DNA from: Hymenobacter negativus
GTDB lineage: Bacteria > Bacteroidota > Bacteroidia > Cytophagales > Hymenobacteraceae
Length of the DNA stretch: 64,000 bases
Direction: 5' to 3'
NCBI RefSeq assembly: GCF_016056375.1
Contig: NZ_JAEDAE010000003.1
Span: 124,001-188,000 of the forward strand
Shown here: positions 15,236 to 23,696 of the stretch, piece by piece
Layout of the letters: each line of letters begins with the position of its first letter
Numbering within the stretch: position 1 is the stretch's first letter
Position numbers and translations under genes: made by a program
Notes under the pieces: model-generated
Database searches by the model: none
The model's input: only the letters and a program-made list of their open reading frames with translations
Told to the model about the DNA's origin: nothing

Positions 15236-16411
15236 CTAGTGGATATTGCCGCCCACGGCCAGGCCGCTGGGCACGGCGGCGGGCACGGTGCGGTCGTAGC
15301 TGGCGGCGGTGAGCGACTGCAGAAAGGCGATGATGTTCTGCGGGTTGGTCACGCGGCCGGGGAATAGCGGGTCGCGCTGGCCCACGCTCACGTGCGGGTT
15401 GGCCGAAGGTGCCTGGCCGCCACGGCCGGGGTCGTAGAAATTGAGCACGGCCTGCAGGTTGGGCAGCGTGCCGCTGTGCATGTAAGGCGCAGTGAGGGCC
15501 ACGTTGCGCAGGCTGGGCGTGCGGAAGGCGTAGCTGCCGTTGGCGCCCGCGTCAGAAGCCGGGTTTTTGGTGTTGTCGGCCACGCCGAGCACGTGCAGCT
15601 GGTAGTCGCTGAGCATCGGCCCGCTGTGGCATTTGGCGCAGCCGCTGGTCACGAAGTCATTCAGTCCCTGCACCTGCTGGGCCGTGAGGGCGCTCTTATC
15701 GCCGCGCATGTACTGGTCGAAAGGCGAATCCGCGGCCACCAGCGTGCGCTCGAAGCAGGCCAGGGCCTTGCCGATATTGGCCGCCGTGATGGGCGTGGCC
15801 TCGGCGAAAGCCGCCCCGAACAGCGGCCCATACGCCGCAATGCCGCGCAGCCGCGCCACCACCGAATCGAGGGCCACGCCTTCGGCGTATTGGTGGCCGC
15901 GCATCTCCTCCAGCGTGGCCACGGGCATCAGCGACTGCGTTTCGAGCGACTGCGCCCGCAAATCCCAGAACATGGCGGCCGTGGCGGGCTGGTAGTTGCC
16001 ATCCGTAGCCATGCCGTTGAAGGCGGTGTTGAGGACGGTGGGCGTGTTGCGTTTGTTGAAGGGAAAATCGTTGGGTGCGCGGAAGTGGCGGGCGGTGCCC
16101 AGGCCCTGCCCGTTGCTGCCAATGGCCAGGTCGAGGGCGTCGGCGTAGCCGCTGGCGGGGTGGTGGCAGCTGGCGCAGCTCACGTCCTTGCCGCCCGAGA
16201 GCACGGGGTCCCAGAACAAGGCGCGGCCCAGCGCGATTTTGGCCGCGCTGCTGGGGTTGTTGGCCGGAGCCGCTGCCACCTGCGGCAGCGCCGTGAGCGT
16301 GGCCAGCTCGGCGGCATTGGGCGTGGCGGGCTGTTTCTGGCAGGCCACTACCACCAGTAGCGCGGCAGCGGCCACCATCGAAGCAACGCGGGGCAGTAGA
16401 GACGAGGCCAT
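15236..16411 (-). CDS. dihaem cytochrome c peroxidase family lipoprotein
   Basis: The 391-residue protein starts at ATG 16411, which gives a clean lipoprotein signal (lipobox VVVAC, Cys24). The longer frame to 16459 is less likely. Two CXXCH haem c sites are visible: CASCH (C79-H83) and CAKCH (C258-H262). Other family features are LGRALFWDPVLSGGKDVSC, RNTPTVLNTAFN, and TPSLRNVALTAPYMHSGTLP near the C-terminus. Members (CcpA/MauG) reduce hydrogen peroxide in the periplasm using electrons from cytochrome c, or oxidise protein partners. It is probably anchored by lipid to the outer membrane. A single-gene unit. Confidence 0.93.
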   Translation of the reverse strand: MASSLLPRVASMVAAAALLVVVACQKQPATPNAAELATLTALPQVAAAPANNPSSAAKIALGRALFWDPVLSGGKDVSCASCHHPASGYADALDLAIGSNGQGLGTARHFRAPNDFPFNKRNTPTVLNTAFNGMATDGNYQPATAAMFWDLRAQSLETQSLMPVATLEEMRGHQYAEGVALDSVVARLRGIAAYGPLFGAAFAEATPITAANIGKALACFERTLVAADSPFDQYMRGDKSALTAQQVQGLNDFVTSGCAKCHSGPMLSDYQLHVLGVADNTKNPASDAGANGSYAFRTPSLRNVALTAPYMHSGTLPNLQAVLNFYDPGRGGQAPSANPHVSVGQRDPLFPGRVTNPQNIIAFLQSLTAASYDRTVPAAVPSGLAVGGNIH

Positions 16412-16716
16412 GAAAAAGCGGGAGGAAAGCGGAGTTGAAACAGCCAGTTTGCGGGCCACGGAAGCGGTGGGACTGATTCAAATTTGCAGGCCTTCTATAG
16501 GCTGGTCAAACTGCAATCGGCGAGTCACTATCCGGCATCGCCCATTCGCCCGTTTCGCTCCCCAGACGGCATAGTCTCCAACCGACTTTACCCTGCCGCG
16601 CCCGCCAGCGGCCCAAAGTGCCGACTGGGCGATACCCGGGCCCGGCTGGCCGATGCAAGGCCCGGGCACCCAAGCCGCCGTTGTAGCTTGCGAAGCAATT
16701 CCTTTTCACCACTAAT
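16412..16716. other. intergenic region 16412-16716
   Basis: This is the divergent promoter region of the peroxidase (minus) and LytS-like kinase (plus) genes. No hairpin, repeat or consensus promoter could be picked out with confidence. Confidence 0.4.
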
Positions 16717-17826
16717 ATGGCGTTACCGCTACTCCGTTCGGCTTCCACCCTGCTGCTGCACGCCCTGGTCTGGGGCCTGGTGGCGGTGCTGCTGTGGGCC
16801 CAGCAGCCCGACTACCCCGGCCCCAAGCCCACAGAGTTCTGGCTGACGCAGGCCGTGGTGTTTGGCCTGCTGGTGGGCGTGTTCTACCTGAATGTGCTGT
16901 GGGCTGCACCGCGCCTGCTGTATGATGGCAAGGCCTGGGCCTACGTGGCGTTGAATGCTATCCTGGTGCTGGCGGTGCTGGCCATCCATCAACAGGTGGA
17001 GCAGCGCCTGGGCGTGCCCGAGCTGGTGGCCACCGCCCGCGAGGCCGTCCTCAACCCGCCCAACCCGTGGTCGGGGCCGCGCCCGCACCCGCAGCTGGGG
17101 CCCGAGGAAGGCCGCCCGCTCTTCAACACCGGCGTGCTGCTGATTACGCTGCTGGTGCTGGGCATTGCAACCAGCCTGGCAGCCATGCAAAAGGGCCAGC
17201 GCGACGCCGAAAGCCGTCTGGAGCTGGAGCGCCGCCAGGTAGCCACCGAGCTGAGTCTGCTCAAAGCCCAGATTAACCCGCACTTCTTCTTTAATACGCT
17301 CAATAACATCTACGCCCTCACGCTGGTCGACGCCGACCAGGCCCGCGCCGCCCTGCACCGCCTCTCGCGCATGATGCGCTACGTGCTCTACGAGTCGCCC
17401 GCCGGCCACACGCGCCTGAGCCAGGAAATCAGCTTCCTGCGCGATTACATTGAGCTGATGCACCTGCGCCTGACCAACAAAGTGCAGGTCCATTTCGAGA
17501 TGCCCGACCCGCTCAGCCCCGACCCCTTCATCGCGCCCATGCTGTTTCAGCCGTTTGTCGAGAATGCGTTTAAGCACGGTGTGAGCGCCACTGCGGCCAG
17601 TCGCATCACCATCGAGCTGCGCCAGCCCACGGCCCACGCCGTCGAGCTGTGCGTGCGCAACACCGTATTTCCCGACCGGCCCGCCGATGACGACGAGCCC
17701 GGCGGCATTGGCCTGGCCAACACCCAGCGCCGCCTCGATTTGCTCTATCCCCACGCCCACACCGTGCGCGTAAACCCCCGCAATGCCGCCAACGAATACG
17801 AAGTATGCCTGCACCTGAATCTGTAA
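16717..17826 (+). CDS. LytS/YehU-type sensor histidine kinase
   Basis: The 369-residue membrane kinase has about four hydrophobic segments (near residues 10-30, 45-65, 75-95 and 140-160), a short coiled linker, then a His_kinase (PF06580) domain: LSLLKAQINPHFFFNTLNNI with phosphoacceptor H189, followed by the N-box FQPFVENAFKHG and a GGIGLANTQRRL ATP-lid motif. It phosphorylates the LytTR regulator encoded immediately downstream, whose ATG lies 22 bp inside this gene. The ligand is unknown since the N-terminus has no sensory domain besides membrane helices. The gene pair is a common Bacteroidota arrangement. Confidence 0.92.
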   Translation: MALPLLRSASTLLLHALVWGLVAVLLWAQQPDYPGPKPTEFWLTQAVVFGLLVGVFYLNVLWAAPRLLYDGKAWAYVALNAILVLAVLAIHQQVEQRLGVPELVATAREAVLNPPNPWSGPRPHPQLGPEEGRPLFNTGVLLITLLVLGIATSLAAMQKGQRDAESRLELERRQVATELSLLKAQINPHFFFNTLNNIYALTLVDADQARAALHRLSRMMRYVLYESPAGHTRLSQEISFLRDYIELMHLRLTNKVQVHFEMPDPLSPDPFIAPMLFQPFVENAFKHGVSATAASRITIELRQPTAHAVELCVRNTVFPDRPADDDEPGGIGLANTQRRLDLLYPHAHTVRVNPRNAANEYEVCLHLNL

Positions 17827-18608
17827 CGCCCGCCACTGCCGCCCCGTTCGTCATCAACTGCGTGGCCGTCGACGACGAGCCCCTGGCCTTGGGCCTGGTC
17901 TGCTCCTTTATCGAGCAAACGCCTTTTCTGCGCCTTGTGGGCCGGCACGAAAGCGCCGTGGCCGCCCTGCGCTCGCTGCACGAGCGGCCCGATGCCCAGC
18001 TGCTGTTTCTCGACATCAAGATGCCTGACCTGAGCGGGCTGGAGCTGGCCAAGGTGCTGCAGCACGGCCCGCGCGTCATCTTCACCACGGCCTTCAACCA
18101 GTACGCCCTCGAAGGCTTCCGCGTCGATGCGCTGGACTACCTGCTCAAACCATTCGACTACCAGGAATTTCTGCGGGCGGCCCTCAAGGCCAAAACCTAC
18201 TTCGAGATGAAGCAGGCCAGCGAAATGCCCGCGCCCACAACCACCACCCCGCCAATCCACCTCCCCGCCAATCCACCACAACCAGAAGAAGACCACATCT
18301 ACCTCAAAGTGGAGTACCAGCTGGTGCGCGTGCCGCTGGCCGATATTGTGTACGTGGAGGGCCTGAAGGACTACGTGAAGGTGCACCTGGCCACCCAGAC
18401 GCGGCCGCTGCTCTCGCTCACCAGCCTGCGCGGCATGGAGGAAAAGCTGCCCGCCAGCAAGTTTTTGCGCATCCACCGCAGCTACATCGTGGGGCTGGGC
18501 CACATCCAGTCGGTGGGGCGCGGCACGGTGCAGATTGCCGGCGAAACCCTGCCCGTGAGCGACGGCTACCGCGAGGCTTTCGACCAGTTTTTCAGCCGCT
18601 GGAAATAA
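17805..18608 (+). CDS. LytTR-family response regulator
   Basis: The 267-residue regulator has a receiver domain (VAVDDEPLALGLV acidic pocket, phosphoacceptor D70 in LLFLDIKMPDLSG, conserved Lys in LLKPFDY) and a C-terminal LytTR DNA-binding domain (about residues 160-265: VEGLKDYVKVHL, FLRIHRSYIV, LPVSDGYREAF). A Pro-rich linker (PAPTTTTPPIHLPANPPQPE) separates them. It overlaps the kinase gene by 22 bp, so it is its cognate partner. LytTR proteins bind paired imperfect direct repeats; the target is not known here. Confidence 0.93.
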   Translation: MPAPESVTPATAAPFVINCVAVDDEPLALGLVCSFIEQTPFLRLVGRHESAVAALRSLHERPDAQLLFLDIKMPDLSGLELAKVLQHGPRVIFTTAFNQYALEGFRVDALDYLLKPFDYQEFLRAALKAKTYFEMKQASEMPAPTTTTPPIHLPANPPQPEEDHIYLKVEYQLVRVPLADIVYVEGLKDYVKVHLATQTRPLLSLTSLRGMEEKLPASKFLRIHRSYIVGLGHIQSVGRGTVQIAGETLPVSDGYREAFDQFFSRWK

Positions 18609-18681
18609 ACTTTGGCGCGGCCCGACAATCCGATTAAGCTTCACGCTGCGTTAATATTTGCCGTCCTATCTTGCCTGAGCT

Positions 18682-18906
18682 ATGAGCGAGAACCAGCCCG
18701 ACTTCTTCGATACCGACGGCCGCCCTGCGCCCGCCGATGCGGCCGCCGAAACCGCTGAGCGCAAGCTCAAAGTGTGGGCCGTGCTCAACGCCGTGGAGCA
18801 GGGCCTGATGGCCGCCGACGAAGCCTGCGCCGCCTACGGCATCAGCCCGGCCGAGCTGGAAGAGCACCGCGCCGGCTGGCTCGATTTTGAAGCCGGCAGC
18901 CGCTGA
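18682..18906 (+). CDS. small helix-turn-helix-like protein (DUF1153-like)
   Basis: The 74-residue acidic protein contains KVWAVLNAVEQGLMAADEACAAYGISPAELEEH. It resembles the DUF1153/transposase-type HTH pattern (repeated use of EACxxYGIS for the recognition turn). No signal or membrane segment. It may be a small DNA-binding regulator. It is 73 bp after the LytTR gene and is followed by a clear intrinsic terminator, so it ends the LytS/LytTR unit. Family assignment is by eye only. Confidence 0.6.
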   Translation: MSENQPDFFDTDGRPAPADAAAETAERKLKVWAVLNAVEQGLMAADEACAAYGISPAELEEHRAGWLDFEAGSR

Positions 18907-18951
18907 TGGGGCATAGGTTTGGAATCAACGGTTGAGGTTTGTTGTCTGAAA

Positions 18952-18986
18952 GCCCGGCTATGCATTGCGCATAGCCGGGCCTTTTT
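18952..18986 (+). terminator. intrinsic terminator after the LytS/LytTR unit
   Basis: GCCCGGCTATGC (18952-18963) pairs with GCATAGCCGGGC (18969-18980) around a 5-nt loop, followed by C and five Ts. It lies 45 nt after the stop at 18906 and just before the KaiC gene. Confidence 0.9.
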
Positions 18987-19025
18987 GTTTCAGCCATTAC
19001 CTTTATCGGTTCATAGCGTTTCTTC

Positions 19026-20765
19026 ATGTCTGCACATTCTCCCGCCGCTGCCCACGCCCTGCCCCAGCTGCCCAAGGCCCCCACGGGCATCGAGGGCCTC
19101 GACGAAATAACCGAAGGCGGCCTGCCGCTGGGCCGCCCCACGCTGATTTGCGGCAGCGCCGGCTGCGGCAAAACCCTGATGGGCATCGAGTTTCTGGTGC
19201 GCGGCGCGCTGGAATTCAACGAGCCGGGCGTGCTCATGGCCTTCGAGGAAACGGCCCCCGAGCTGGCGGCCAACGTCACGTCCCTGGGCTTCGATTTGAC
19301 GGACTTGCAGGAGCGCAAACTGCTGCGCCTCGACCACGTCCACGTCGACCGCTCCGAGATTGAGGAAACCGGTGAATACGATTTGGAGGGCCTGTTCATT
19401 CGCCTGGGCTACGCCATCGACAGCATCGGGGCCAAGCGTGTGGTGCTCGATACCATTGAGGCGCTGTTTGCGGGCTTCCCGAACCAAGCCGTGCTGCGCT
19501 CGGAAATCCGCCGGCTGTTTCACTGGCTCAAGGAAAAGGGCGTGACTGCCATCATCACCGCCGAGCGCGGCGACGGCTCGCTCACGCGCCAGGGCCTGGA
19601 AGAGTACGTGTCGGACTGCGTGATTCTGCTCGACAACCGCGTGATTGACCAGATTACCACCCGCCGGCTGCGCGTGGTGAAGTACCGCGGCAGCACCCAC
19701 GGCACCAACGAATACCCCTACCTCATCACCGCAAACGGCATTTCGGTGCTACCCGTTACCTCGCTGCGGCTCGACCACGCCGTGTCGAGCCGCGTGGTGT
19801 CGACCGGCATTCCGGCCCTCGACGACATGTTTGGCCTGCGCGGCTACTACGAGGGCAGCAGCGTGCTCGTCACGGGCACTGCCGGCACCGCCAAAACTAC
19901 GCTGGCCGCCAGCTTTGCCGACCAAATCTGCCGCGACGGCGGGCGCTGCATTTTCTTTGCTTTTGAAGAATCGCCGGCGCAGCTGCTGCGCAACATGGCG
20001 TCCGTCAGCATCAATCTGCAGGCGCACCTCGACGCTGGCCGGCTGCTCATCGAAGCCGCCCGCCCCACCCTCAACGGTCTGGAGCAACACCTCGTAACGC
20101 TGCACCGCTTGGTGAAGGAGTTCCGGCCCACGGCCGTGGTCATCGACCCCATCACCAACCTCATCACCGTGGGCAACCTGAATGAGGTGCGCAGCATGCT
20201 CACCCGCCTCATCGACTTTCTGAAAGTAAATGGCATTACGGCCTTGTTCACGGCGCTGGTGAGCGGGCGCGGCCTGCAACAGGAAATGACCGACGAGGGC
20301 GTGTCGTCGCTGGTCGATACCTGGATTTCGGTGCGCGACCTGGAAGGCGTGGGTGAGCGTAACCGCGGCCTGAGCATTCTCAAATCACGCGGCATGGCGC
20401 ACTCCAACCAGGTGCGCGAATTCCTCGTGACCAGCCACGGCATCGAGCTGCTCGATGTAGTGCTCGGGCCTACCGGCATCGTGACCGGGGCCAGCCGCCT
20501 GGCCCAGCAGATGCAGGAGCGTGCCGAAACCCTGGCCGTGCAGCAGGAAGCCGAACGCCGCGACCGCGAGGTGGAGCGCCGCCGCCGCGTGCTGGAAGCC
20601 AACATTGCCAACCTGCGCACCGAGTTTGAGTCGGTGGAGGAGGAGCTGCGCCAAATCAGTGCCAACGAGCAGAGCCGCCGGCAAGCCCTGCTCAGCGGCC
20701 AGCAGCGCATCGCGGCCGCCAACCCGCCGGCCCCAGGTGCCCCCACCGCCGAAAGCGGCCAGTAA
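19026..20765 (+). CDS. kaiC: KaiC-like double RecA/P-loop ATPase
   Basis: The 579-residue protein has two KaiC domains and a C-terminal coiled coil. CI (about 20-250) has Walker A GSAGCGKT (K49) and FEETAPELAANV with paired Glu. CII (about 255-485) has P-loop GTAGTAKTT (K290; Ala where Gly usually precedes Lys), FEESPAQLL, and at the site aligned by eye with S431/T432 of cyanobacterial KaiC the pair S427-S428 in DEGVSSLVDTW. The tail (about 490-560) is charged and helical (QEAERRDREVERRRR) and ends in a disordered PAPGAPTAESGQ. KaiC is an autophosphorylating kinase/ATPase of the Kai oscillator. Here it is followed by two KaiB genes, a PAS kinase and a CheY protein on one strand. No KaiA gene was seen in the window. 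Confidence 0.93.
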   Translation: MSAHSPAAAHALPQLPKAPTGIEGLDEITEGGLPLGRPTLICGSAGCGKTLMGIEFLVRGALEFNEPGVLMAFEETAPELAANVTSLGFDLTDLQERKLLRLDHVHVDRSEIEETGEYDLEGLFIRLGYAIDSIGAKRVVLDTIEALFAGFPNQAVLRSEIRRLFHWLKEKGVTAIITAERGDGSLTRQGLEEYVSDCVILLDNRVIDQITTRRLRVVKYRGSTHGTNEYPYLITANGISVLPVTSLRLDHAVSSRVVSTGIPALDDMFGLRGYYEGSSVLVTGTAGTAKTTLAASFADQICRDGGRCIFFAFEESPAQLLRNMASVSINLQAHLDAGRLLIEAARPTLNGLEQHLVTLHRLVKEFRPTAVVIDPITNLITVGNLNEVRSMLTRLIDFLKVNGITALFTALVSGRGLQQEMTDEGVSSLVDTWISVRDLEGVGERNRGLSILKSRGMAHSNQVREFLVTSHGIELLDVVLGPTGIVTGASRLAQQMQERAETLAVQQEAERRDREVERRRRVLEANIANLRTEFESVEEELRQISANEQSRRQALLSGQQRIAAANPPAPGAPTAESGQ

Positions 20766-20812
20766 CCTAAATCCCCGGAATGCCGTAGCATCCCATTGCA
20801 CCACCCGTTTTT

Positions 20813-21136
20813 ATGGCAGAAGTAGCTGCAGTTGAGTTAGAAGAAGGCTTTCAGGAAATGTGGGAACTGCGCTTGTACGTGGCCGGCCAAACGCCCAAGT
20901 CGGTGACGGCCCTGGCCAACCTGAAGAAGTACTGCGAGCAGCACCTCAAGGGACGCTATAAAATAGAAGTGGTTGACCTATTGGTGAATCCGCAGCTGGC
21001 CGAAGGCGACCAGATTCTGGCCATTCCCACGCTGGTGCGCAAAGTGCCCGAGCCCATCCGCAAAATCATTGGCGACCTCTCGAACGAAGAGCGGGTGCTG
21101 GTCGGTCTCGACGTGCGCCCGGTTTCGAGCAAATAA
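20813..21136 (+). CDS. kaiB: KaiB-like protein 1
   Basis: The 107-residue protein has the thioredoxin-like KaiB fold: [40 protein letters not shown] and a final [13 protein letters not shown]. KaiB binds the KaiC CI ring and switches fold in cyanobacteria. The N-terminal 15 residues ([15 protein letters not shown]) are acidic and unusual. It lies 47 bp after kaiC and 8 bp before a second kaiB copy. Confidence 0.93.
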   Translation: MAEVAAVELEEGFQEMWELRLYVAGQTPKSVTALANLKKYCEQHLKGRYKIEVVDLLVNPQLAEGDQILAIPTLVRKVPEPIRKIIGDLSNEERVLVGLDVRPVSSK

Positions 21137-21144
21137 CTGCGCCC

Positions 21145-21501
21145 ATGGACCCTTTTACGGACCCCCTGGCCCCGCCGGAGCCCGCCAGCCCCGAGTACGT
21201 GCTGCACCTGTTCATCACGGGGGCCACGCCGAACTCGACGCGCGCCGTGCGCAACATCAAAGACATTTGCGAGCAGTACCTGAAAGGGCGCTACGAGCTG
21301 CTGATTGTGGATATTTACCAGCAGCCCGACCTGGCCCAGCGCGAAGACCTTATCGGCGTGCCCACGCTCATCAAACGCAGTCCAGGCCTGGTCCGCCGCT
21401 TGGTGGGCGACCTCTCGGATTGGCCGCGGGTGCTGAAAGCGCTGGGCATCACGCCATCCGGGGACGAAGCCACGCCGGACGAAGCCACGCCCTATGAGTG
21501 A
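21145..21501 (+). CDS. kaiB: KaiB-like protein 2
   Basis: The 118-residue KaiB homologue has VLHLFITGATPNSTRAVRNI, LIVDIYQQPDLAQREDLIGV and PTLIKRSPGLVRRLVGDLSD. It is clearly paralogous with the neighbour at 20813 but differs in both tails; the C-terminus is an acidic repeat (GDEATPDEATPYE). The last 8 bp overlap the downstream kinase start. A tandem KaiB pair with KaiC is known in KaiBC-only systems of non-cyanobacteria. Confidence 0.92.
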   Translation: MDPFTDPLAPPEPASPEYVLHLFITGATPNSTRAVRNIKDICEQYLKGRYELLIVDIYQQPDLAQREDLIGVPTLIKRSPGLVRRLVGDLSDWPRVLKALGITPSGDEATPDEATPYE

Positions 21502-23206
21502 GTTTGAGCCCACTGCCGCCGAACTGGCCCGGGCCAACGAAGAGCTGCGCGAGCAGCTGGAGGAAGCCCACGAGCTGATTCACGCCATCCGGACGGGGGC
21601 CGTGGATGCGCTGGCCGTGCAAAGCGCCGAAGGGCCGCGCATTTTCACCCTGCAAGGGGCCGACCAGAGCTACCGCACCCTCATCGAGCAGATGAACGAG
21701 GGCGCGCTGCTGCTGGCCGAAGACGCCACCGTGCTCTACTGCAACGCCAGCCTGGCCGACCTGCTGCGCTGCCCCCTGGCCGAGGTGATGGGTCGCAGCT
21801 TTGACGAGTTTGTGCCGCCGGGCTTCAAGCAAATTTGGGCGGCCTTGATGCTCAAGGGCTGGGCGGGCAAAAGCCGGGGCGAGCTGCCGCTGCGAACCCA
21901 GACCGGGGTGCTGCTCCCGTTTTCGGTGTCGATGAACGTACTGGAATTCAACGAGACGCCGGTGCTGGCCGTCATCGTTACCGACCTTTCGGCGCAGCGC
22001 GAAATCACGGCCATTCGGGCGCAGGTGGCCGAGCAAAACGCGCTGCTTGACCGCAAAAACGAGGAATTGAAGCGCGAAGAAGCCGCCCGCCTGGCCGGCG
22101 AGCGCGCCGCCGCCGAAGCCAGCCGCGTGCTGGAAGGCATCCCGCAGATTGCCTGGACGGCCAACCCGCAAGGCTTCAACACTTACCTCAACCGCCGCTG
22201 GTTCGACTACATCGGCCGGGAAAATGCCGTGGGCTCGGACCAGGGCTGGGACGCGCACCTGCACCCCGACGACCGGCCCGCCTCGGGGCAGCGGTGGCGG
22301 GAGTGCCTGGCCTCTGGCGAGCCGTATGAGGTGGAGTACCGCTTCCGCAACCGCGCCGGCGACTACCGCTGGATGCTGGGCCGCGCCCTGCCTTCGCGCA
22401 ATACACAGGGCGAGATTATCCAGTGGATTGGTACCTGCACCGACATTCACGAGCAAAAGCTGGCCCTGGAGCGCATCGACCAGGCCCAGCAGCAGCTGCG
22501 CGACAACAACGAGCAGCTCACCCGCGCCAACGTCGACCTCGACAATTTCATCTACACCGCCTCGCACGACCTCAGGGCGCCCATCAGCAACATCGAAGGC
22601 TTGCTCGATGCCCTGCTGCTGGAGCTGCCCGCCGCCACGACCCAGAGCGAGGAAGTGCACCCCCTGCTCGACCTGATGCAGGACTCGGTGAACCGCTTCA
22701 AGCGCACCATTGAGCACCTGACGGAAGTATCGCGGCTGCAAAAGGAGCACGGCGGCCTGGCGGTGCCCGTCGACCTGGCAGCCGTCGTTCACGACGTGCG
22801 CCTCGACCTAGAGCCGGTTATTCAAAGCACGGAAGCCAGGCTGGACGTGGACGTGCAGGCCACCACGGTGCTGTTTTTGGAGAAAAACCTGCGCTCGGTG
22901 GTGTTCAACCTGCTCAGCAATGCCCTGAAGTACCGCGCCCCCAACCGCTCACCGCACGTGCGCCTTCGCACCTGGACCGAAGCCGGCGGCGTGGTGCTGG
23001 AAGTGAGTGACAACGGCCTGGGTCTTGATGCGGCCTACACCGACCGGCTGTTTGGCATGTTTCAGCGCTTCCACGACCATGTGGAGGGCTCGGGCATTGG
23101 CCTGTACATGGTGAAGAAAATGGTGGAAAACGCTGGGGGCCGGATTGCCGTAAAGTCGACGCTGGGGGTGGGCAGCGTGTTCTCGGTGTACTTCACTAAC
23201 CAATAA
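21494..23206 (+). CDS. two-PAS-domain sensor histidine kinase
   Basis: The 570-residue soluble kinase begins with a short coiled coil (AELARANEELREQLEEAHEL) and has PAS 1 (about 55-180: YRTLIEQMNEGALLLAEDAT), a coiled linker, PAS 2 (about 200-320: GIPQIAWTANPQGFNTYLN, then a HPDD motif and WIGTCTDIHEQK), HisKA with H358 in YTASHDLRAPISN, and HATPase with NLLSNALKY, DNGLGL and GSGIGLYM. No membrane segment, so it senses a cytoplasmic signal. It overlaps the second kaiB by 8 bp and sits upstream of a CheY-type regulator, indicating clock output or input. Confidence 0.92.
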   Translation: MSEFEPTAAELARANEELREQLEEAHELIHAIRTGAVDALAVQSAEGPRIFTLQGADQSYRTLIEQMNEGALLLAEDATVLYCNASLADLLRCPLAEVMGRSFDEFVPPGFKQIWAALMLKGWAGKSRGELPLRTQTGVLLPFSVSMNVLEFNETPVLAVIVTDLSAQREITAIRAQVAEQNALLDRKNEELKREEAARLAGERAAAEASRVLEGIPQIAWTANPQGFNTYLNRRWFDYIGRENAVGSDQGWDAHLHPDDRPASGQRWRECLASGEPYEVEYRFRNRAGDYRWMLGRALPSRNTQGEIIQWIGTCTDIHEQKLALERIDQAQQQLRDNNEQLTRANVDLDNFIYTASHDLRAPISNIEGLLDALLLELPAATTQSEEVHPLLDLMQDSVNRFKRTIEHLTEVSRLQKEHGGLAVPVDLAAVVHDVRLDLEPVIQSTEARLDVDVQATTVLFLEKNLRSVVFNLLSNALKYRAPNRSPHVRLRTWTEAGGVVLEVSDNGLGLDAAYTDRLFGMFQRFHDHVEGSGIGLYMVKKMVENAGGRIAVKSTLGVGSVFSVYFTNQ

Positions 23207-23253
23207 TCGTTGCTGCTTCCGGGCCCGGCTTTGCGGACGGAGGTTCGGCCTGA

Positions 23254-23682
23254 ATGCCCATGCAAAAACTCGCCTGTGTCCTGCTCGTCGACGACGATTC
23301 TACCACTAACTACCTCAACCAGCTGCTGCTGAAGCGGCTGAATGTAGCGGAGCAGATACTGGTAGCCATCAACGGCAAGGAGGCGCTTGACCTGCTGCAC
23401 GTGCACTGCCAGACGCCCTTTGCCGACTGCCCGGTCCTGATTCTGCTGGACGTGAAAATGCCCGTGATGGACGGCTTTGCCTTCCTCGAAGCCTACGAGC
23501 AGCTGCCCGCCGCCCAGCGCCAGGCCACCACCATCGTGATGCTGACCACCTCGCTGCACCCCCGCGATGTGGAACGGGTGGAACACCTCAACATCGGCGG
23601 CTTTTTCAACAAGCCCCTGAACCGGGAAAAAGTCGACGAAATCCTGAAAAAGCACTTCGGTCGCCAGTTGCCGGCCGAATAA
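23254..23682 (+). CDS. CheY/Rcp1-like single-domain response regulator
   Basis: The 142-residue receiver has VLLVDDDSTTNYL acidic pocket, phosphoacceptor D66 in ILLDVKMPVMDGF, TTS, and NKPLNREK with the conserved Lys. No output domain. It ends the kai operon, 47 bp after the PAS kinase, and is its likely phosphate acceptor. The ATG at 23260 is an alternative start. The stop is 14 bp from the convergent DUF5996 gene. Confidence 0.92.
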   Translation: MPMQKLACVLLVDDDSTTNYLNQLLLKRLNVAEQILVAINGKEALDLLHVHCQTPFADCPVLILLDVKMPVMDGFAFLEAYEQLPAAQRQATTIVMLTTSLHPRDVERVEHLNIGGFFNKPLNREKVDEILKKHFGRQLPAE

Positions 23683-23696
23683 GGAGCCGCATTCGG

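Noticed and set aside
18998..19005. TACCTTTA as a promoter for kaiC
   Set aside because: It matches TAnnTTTG poorly, has no properly spaced TTTG, and directly follows a terminator; not listed as a promoter.
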